Below, piece after piece: positions 60,612 through 64,000 of a DNA stretch of 64,000 bases (the stretch's first letter is position 1; every line of letters begins with the position of its first letter). The position numbers were made by a program, and so were the translations under genes. The notes under the pieces were generated by a model that was not told the origin of the DNA, did no database searches, and worked only from the letters and a program-made list of their open reading frames with translations. The stretch lies in contig JADJYW010000012.1 in assembly GCA_016719605.1 (NCBI GenBank), positions 1 to 64,000 of the forward strand, in the 5' to 3' direction. The stretch comes from Lewinellaceae bacterium (GTDB taxonomy: Bacteria > Bacteroidota > Bacteroidia > Chitinophagales > Saprospiraceae).

Positions 60612-63600
60612 TTACCAGTTCAACTTCACCATTTTTACCTGCATGGCTTGCCCGCTTTTGTCGTGGCGAAGCGTCAGCAGGTACATACCCGGCAGCAAGG
60701 CCGATATATCCACCGTGGTGCGTTCAGCATAAAACTCCAGTCGCCGGCGCAGCAAAAACTTGCCCGCGAGGTCGTGTACTTCCAGGTCGAGCGCATTGCC
60801 TGCCGGGTGCTGGATGGTGATGAAACCCACTGCCGGATTCGGGAAAACCAGGGTTTGGGCAAACACCTCCGAAGTGCTCACGTCCACGTCAATGATTCCG
60901 TTGCAGTTGTTGTCCACCCCGTCCGGGATCTCCAGGGCATCCGGGTTTATCGCCGAATTGGCGTCGTCGCAGTCAAGGTTGTTGGCTACATATCCCGCAG
61001 GTGCCGGAGTCAGGCAGGTGTCTATGGATGTCGTTTCGTGCCCGAAACTGTCGCTATCGCTGTCGAGGAAGTAGGTGAACACGGGCATATCGTCTACCAG
61101 TCCGTTGCAGTCGTTGTCCAGGCCGTCGCAGATTTCGGCTACGGCGGGGTTGAGCATTGCGTCGGCGTCGTCGCAGTCGAGGTTATTGGCCACAAATCCG
61201 GCGGGCGGTGCGGTCAGGCAGGTGTCCAGCGCCGTGGCCGCATCGCCGAATCCGTCGCTATCGCCATCGAGGAAGTAGGTGAACGTGGGCAGGTCGTCCA
61301 CCAGTCCGTTGCAGTCGTTGTCGAGGCCGTCGCAGGTTTCGGCTATGCCGGGGTTGAGCATGGCGTCGGCGTCGTTGCAGTCGAGGTTATTGGTTACAAA
61401 TCCGGCGGGCGGAGTGGTCAGGCAGGTGTCCAGCACCGTGGCCGCGTCGCCGAATCCGTCGGCGTCGCTGTCGAGGAAGTAGGTGAACGTGGGCAGGTCA
61501 TCCACCAGTCCGTTGCAGTCGTTGTCCAGGCCGTCGCAGGTTTCGGCTACGCCGGGGTTGAGCATGGCGTCGGCGTCGTTGCAGTCGAGGTTGTTGGCCA
61601 CAAATCCGGCGGGCGGTGTGGTCAGGCAGGTGTCCAGTGCCGTGGCCGCGTCTCCGAAACCGTCGCTATCGCTGTCGAGGTAGTAGGTGAACGTGGGCAG
61701 GTCGTCCACCAGTCCGTTGCAGTCGTTGTCCAGGCCGTCGCAGGTTTCGGCTACGCCGGGGTTGAGCATGGCGTCGGCGTCGTTGCAGTCGAGGTTGTTG
61801 GCCACAAATCCGGCGGGCGGTGCGGTCAGGCAGGTGTCCAGCGTCGTGGCCGCATCGCCGAATCCGTCGCTATCGCTGTCGAGGAAGTAGGTGAACACGG
61901 GTATATCGTCCACCAGTCCGTTGCAGTCGTTGTCCAGCCCGTCGCAGGTTTCGGCTATGCCGGGGTTGAGCATTGCGTCGGCGTCGTTGCAGTCGAGGTT
62001 GTTGGTTACAAATCCGGGGGGCGGTGTGGTCAGGCAGGTGTCCAGTGCCGTAGCCGCGTCGCCGAAACCGTCGCTATCGCTGTCGAGGAAGTAGGTGAAC
62101 ACTGGGGACTCGTCTGTCAAGCCATTGCAATCGTTGTCTAAGCCGTCGCACAATTCTGGAGCGCCGGGGTACACCGTCGGATCGAGGTCGTCGCAGTCTT
62201 CAAAACTGTAAACACCATCCTGGTCTTCATCTTTGTAAAAAAACATGGTTGCCAGGTCGAAAGCCTCGTTTCCGATCTTGTCGCCGATGACCCGTCCCGG
62301 AATATCGTCGAACGGCGGGTGGATGCTGCCCCAAATCCGGGAGAGGCTGCACTGGTCGGAAGCGTCGCGGTAGGTGGCCCATTGCAGGGTTACGGGTACG
62401 CTTGGCCCTTGTTCGATGACGAGGTAATTGCTGTTGGCGGCCACATGGAATTCGCCCATTCCTCCGGGGAAGTACGGGTCGCCCGTGAGCCGGGTCAGTG
62501 TTTCGGCTGCCGTACGCGAATAGGTGGAGTGGCCGGAAATATAGCCGGCGAAGGGCGGTGTCACAAACCCTTTGCGTTGGTACGGGATCCAGTTGTCGGA
62601 CAGTATCCAGTCCACGCCGGCATAGTCCGTTGCGGGGTTTGCAATGAAGCCGAAACCCCGCCAGGCTTTCACTTTTATTTTGCCCACATTGACGTTGTTC
62701 ATTCCGGCCAGCGGATCGCCGGCTGTGATTTGCTCGATCAATCCGGGCACCAATTTGATGCCTGCGGGGTGGTAATTTGGCCCGGCAGGATCGGAGCTCT
62801 GCCCCAGTTTGGCGATGTACCGGATCGCGGTGATGGGTCGAATACCGTCGTACCAGCCTTTTATTCCCCAGGCGGCGATAGCCGCATCGTGGACGGCGCC
62901 GCCGAGGGTGAAATACGACTTGACATCCCACTCCAGGTCGTCGAGCAACGGGCCTTTGCCGTTGTAGCGTTTTACAAAATTCGGGTCGTCACCGACATGG
63001 TTCAGGATCGTAAACCAGTGCCCCGGCGGGGTTTCGGAATTGGGGCCGTCGGCCCAAAACTGGGACAACACGCGGGTGTAATCGCCGCGCGGTACAATTT
63101 GCGGCTGGTAAGGTTGTCCCGTGCGCGGGTTGGTGTCGCGCCCGATGCCGGTATCGCCGCCGTTGGCAAAATCATAAAAATCGTGGTACTCGGCCAGGTT
63201 CGTCGGGTAGGTCTGGATGTTTCCGATAGATTTCGGGGAAATGTCCCACTGCACCCCGTCGTCGGGTGTCAGGTGCGACGCCCAGGCGCAGGTCAGGGCG
63301 AAATTCCAGACAAACTCGTCGGTCGTGCTGTCGCCTGCAACCACGTCAAGGAACGGCATCGGGCCGGGGTCGTGGTACACATTGTAGTTGTTTCCTCCGC
63401 GCTGGTACACCGTTTTGTCGCTTGCTTTCAGGGAAAACGGCTGCACATTGCCCCATTCCGGGCCGATAAAAACCTGGGTTGCGTTGATCGGGTTTCCGTT
63501 TTGGTCTACTGCGCCGGGAATGACAAGCGGCTGCCAGCGGTTGGGGTTGAACAAATTGGACAGTCCTGAAAGATTTACGGCTACGGCCGGGTTTACCGGC

Positions 63601-64000
63601 TGGTAGTACAGGTTGCCGTAGTTGTACGCCTCGCCGGCGCCGTCTTGCTGGCCCATTTGCAGAACACACTGGCCGATGTAGTTGCCCAGGGCCGCCGGCG
63701 ACCCGGTTTGGTAATTGGTAGACGTGAAGTTGTAGTCGTACCCGAGCGCGGTCATCAAGTCTCTGACCCGGGTTATCGCCGCAAAGGCATTCGGAGAATT
63801 AAAAAACCGGGCGATAAGCACCCGGTAAGCAGCATAGCTCATCGCTTCCTCGCGGGCGGCCTGCACATCCGCCGGCTGGGGCACCCCGTTGAAATTGCAG
63901 GTATAATTGCCGACGGTATTCCCCAGCAAGTAGGGACGCGCCACGCTGTCGTAAGCCGCCCAGGCATCATACAGGGCAATGGAGGTGTGAAACAGATTAC
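60612..64000 (-). CDS. Vanadium-haloperoxidase-type PAP2 enzyme fused to MopE-like repeats and T9SS tail (5' end outside window)
   Basis: The frame is open to base 64000 (reading LFHTSIALYDAWAAYDSV before the first internal start), so the N terminus is missing. About 575 residues form a vanadium-dependent haloperoxidase/acid phosphatase domain with the full signature: KGWYDGIRP (K-x6-RP), ISGHSTYS (PSGH-like) and SRIWGSIHPPFD (SR-x5-H-x3-D). It should oxidise halides with peroxide or hydrolyse phosphate esters. A MopE-type metal-binding region follows: an opening FEDCDDLDPTVYPGAPELC, then about six 68-residue repeats (CDGLDNDCNGLVDD, YFLDSDSDGFGDAAT, NLDCNDADAMLNPG). A T9SS type A tail closes the protein (VFPNPAVGFITIQHPAG to QVKMVKLNW). 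Exported and probably surface-attached. Confidence 0.9.
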   Translation of the reverse strand, partial: NLFHTSIALYDAWAAYDSVARPYLLGNTVGNYTCNFNGVPQPADVQAAREEAMSYAAYRVLIARFFNSPNAFAAITRVRDLMTALGYDYNFTSTNYQTGSPAALGNYIGQCVLQMGQQDGAGEAYNYGNLYYQPVNPAVAVNLSGLSNLFNPNRWQPLVIPGAVDQNGNPINATQVFIGPEWGNVQPFSLKASDKTVYQRGGNNYNVYHDPGPMPFLDVVAGDSTTDEFVWNFALTCAWASHLTPDDGVQWDISPKSIGNIQTYPTNLAEYHDFYDFANGGDTGIGRDTNPRTGQPYQPQIVPRGDYTRVLSQFWADGPNSETPPGHWFTILNHVGDDPNFVKRYNGKGPLLDDLEWDVKSYFTLGGAVHDAAIAAWGIKGWYDGIRPITAIRYIAKLGQSSDPAGPNYHPAGIKLVPGLIEQITAGDPLAGMNNVNVGKIKVKAWRGFGFIANPATDYAGVDWILSDNWIPYQRKGFVTPPFAGYISGHSTYSRTAAETLTRLTGDPYFPGGMGEFHVAANSNYLVIEQGPSVPVTLQWATYRDASDQCSLSRIWGSIHPPFDDIPGRVIGDKIGNEAFDLATMFFYKDEDQDGVYSFEDCDDLDPTVYPGAPELCDGLDNDCNGLTDESPVFTYFLDSDSDGFGDAATALDTCLTTPPPGFVTNNLDCNDADAMLNPGIAETCDGLDNDCNGLVDDIPVFTYFLDSDSDGFGDAATTLDTCLTAPPAGFVANNLDCNDADAMLNPGVAETCDGLDNDCNGLVDDLPTFTYYLDSDSDGFGDAATALDTCLTTPPAGFVANNLDCNDADAMLNPGVAETCDGLDNDCNGLVDDLPTFTYFLDSDADGFGDAATVLDTCLTTPPAGFVTNNLDCNDADAMLNPGIAETCDGLDNDCNGLVDDLPTFTYFLDGDSDGFGDAATALDTCLTAPPAGFVANNLDCDDADAMLNPAVAEICDGLDNDCNGLVDDMPVFTYFLDSDSDSFGHETTSIDTCLTPAPAGYVANNLDCDDANSAINPDALEIPDGVDNNCNGIIDVDVSTSEVFAQTLVFPNPAVGFITIQHPAGNALDLEVHDLAGKFLLRRRLEFYAERTTVDISALLPGMYLLTLRHDKSGQAMQVKMVKLNW
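61075..62094 (-). repeat. 204-base tandem repeats coding MopE-like metal-binding units
   Basis: Five complete copies in exact 204-base register (starts near 61075, 61279, 61483, 61687 and 61891), highly similar at DNA level, with partial copies on both sides. No indels between copies. Confidence 0.93.

Noticed and set aside
61075..62094. Regular 204-base repeats considered as a CRISPR-like or satellite array
   Set aside because: Period far too long, no spacers, and the repeats are in frame and code metal-binding units of a protein.
60648..62141. A 497-codon plus-strand frame rich in VAVVVQAVAGFGYAGVEHGV repeats
   Set aside because: Antisense of the 204-base MopE repeats; repeats keep any frame open once one copy is open.
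1..64000. tRNA, rRNA or riboswitch genes
   Set aside because: No cloverleaf with the conserved T-loop, no rRNA core sequence and no recognisable riboswitch core was seen when reading the intergenic regions by eye; small RNAs cannot be excluded without a covariance-model search.

Overview
The window reads as chromosomal DNA of a Bacteroidota bacterium. I infer a Saprospiria-type relative from the mix of secreted proteins, but no marker gene here fixes the genus. The evidence for the phylum is: type IX secretion (T9SS) sorting domains of both the CHU_C (type B) and short type A kinds, a PorP/SprF protein next to an SprB-repeat adhesin, many TAnnTTTG-like -7 promoter boxes, and almost no Shine-Dalgarno sequences. 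No rRNA, tRNA, CRISPR array, transposase or phage structural operon was seen.

Layout. 1-0.85 kb: the 3' end of an S9 prolyl-oligopeptidase-type hydrolase, then a PAS/HTH regulator (minus). 1.9-7.6 kb: a complete tripartite RND efflux operon (TolC, lipoprotein adaptor, HAE1-type pump). 7.7-16.5 kb, minus strand: a 13-repeat SprB-like adhesin, PorP/SprF, a TlpA-type thioredoxin protein, a hotdog thioesterase and a family 2 glycosyltransferase, tightly spaced as one operon. 16.6-17.3 kb: a lipoprotein. 17.4-20.8 kb, plus strand: a metabolic operon (folK, deoxynucleoside kinase, acyl-CoA carboxylase beta chain, rdgB).

20.8-38.3 kb is a minus-strand row of large exported proteins (a 15-repeat Ig-like protein, a beta-helix protein, a broken T9SS cargo, two proteins sharing one C-terminal module), ending in a periplasmic-propeller sensor kinase. 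The kinase is divergent from its LuxR-type response regulator and a secreted propeller protein (38.4-41.3 kb). 41.5-49.7 kb holds two related but disrupted genes for tail-fibre-like proteins with 17-residue repeats and a Peptidase_S74 C terminus. 49.7-52.8 kb, minus: a TPR protein, a sugar nucleotidyltransferase with a frameshift, and dut. 52.8-59.5 kb, plus: an AI-2E family permease, a CHU_C cargo protein, a fatty-acid-hydroxylase/sterol-desaturase-type membrane protein and a secreted endonuclease/phosphatase. 59.9-60.6 kb is a gene-free mosaic of palindromic repeats. 60.6-64.0 kb is a vanadium-haloperoxidase-type phosphatase-fold enzyme fused to MopE-like metal-binding repeats and a T9SS tail, running off the right end.

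Two themes stand out. (1) About eleven large exported, repeat-built proteins in 64 kb, several sharing nearly identical modules, point to a surface-protein island shaped by duplication and recombination. (2) At least a dozen single-base indels and three nonsense codons interrupt otherwise well-conserved frames between 12 and 58 kb. Several fall in short homopolymers and fit sequencing or assembly error at least as well as real decay, so the disrupted genes should be read with that caution. Separately, heptamer arrays (GTTTTGA)n / (CAAAACT)n sit exactly after stop codons or before start codons at several transcription-unit borders.
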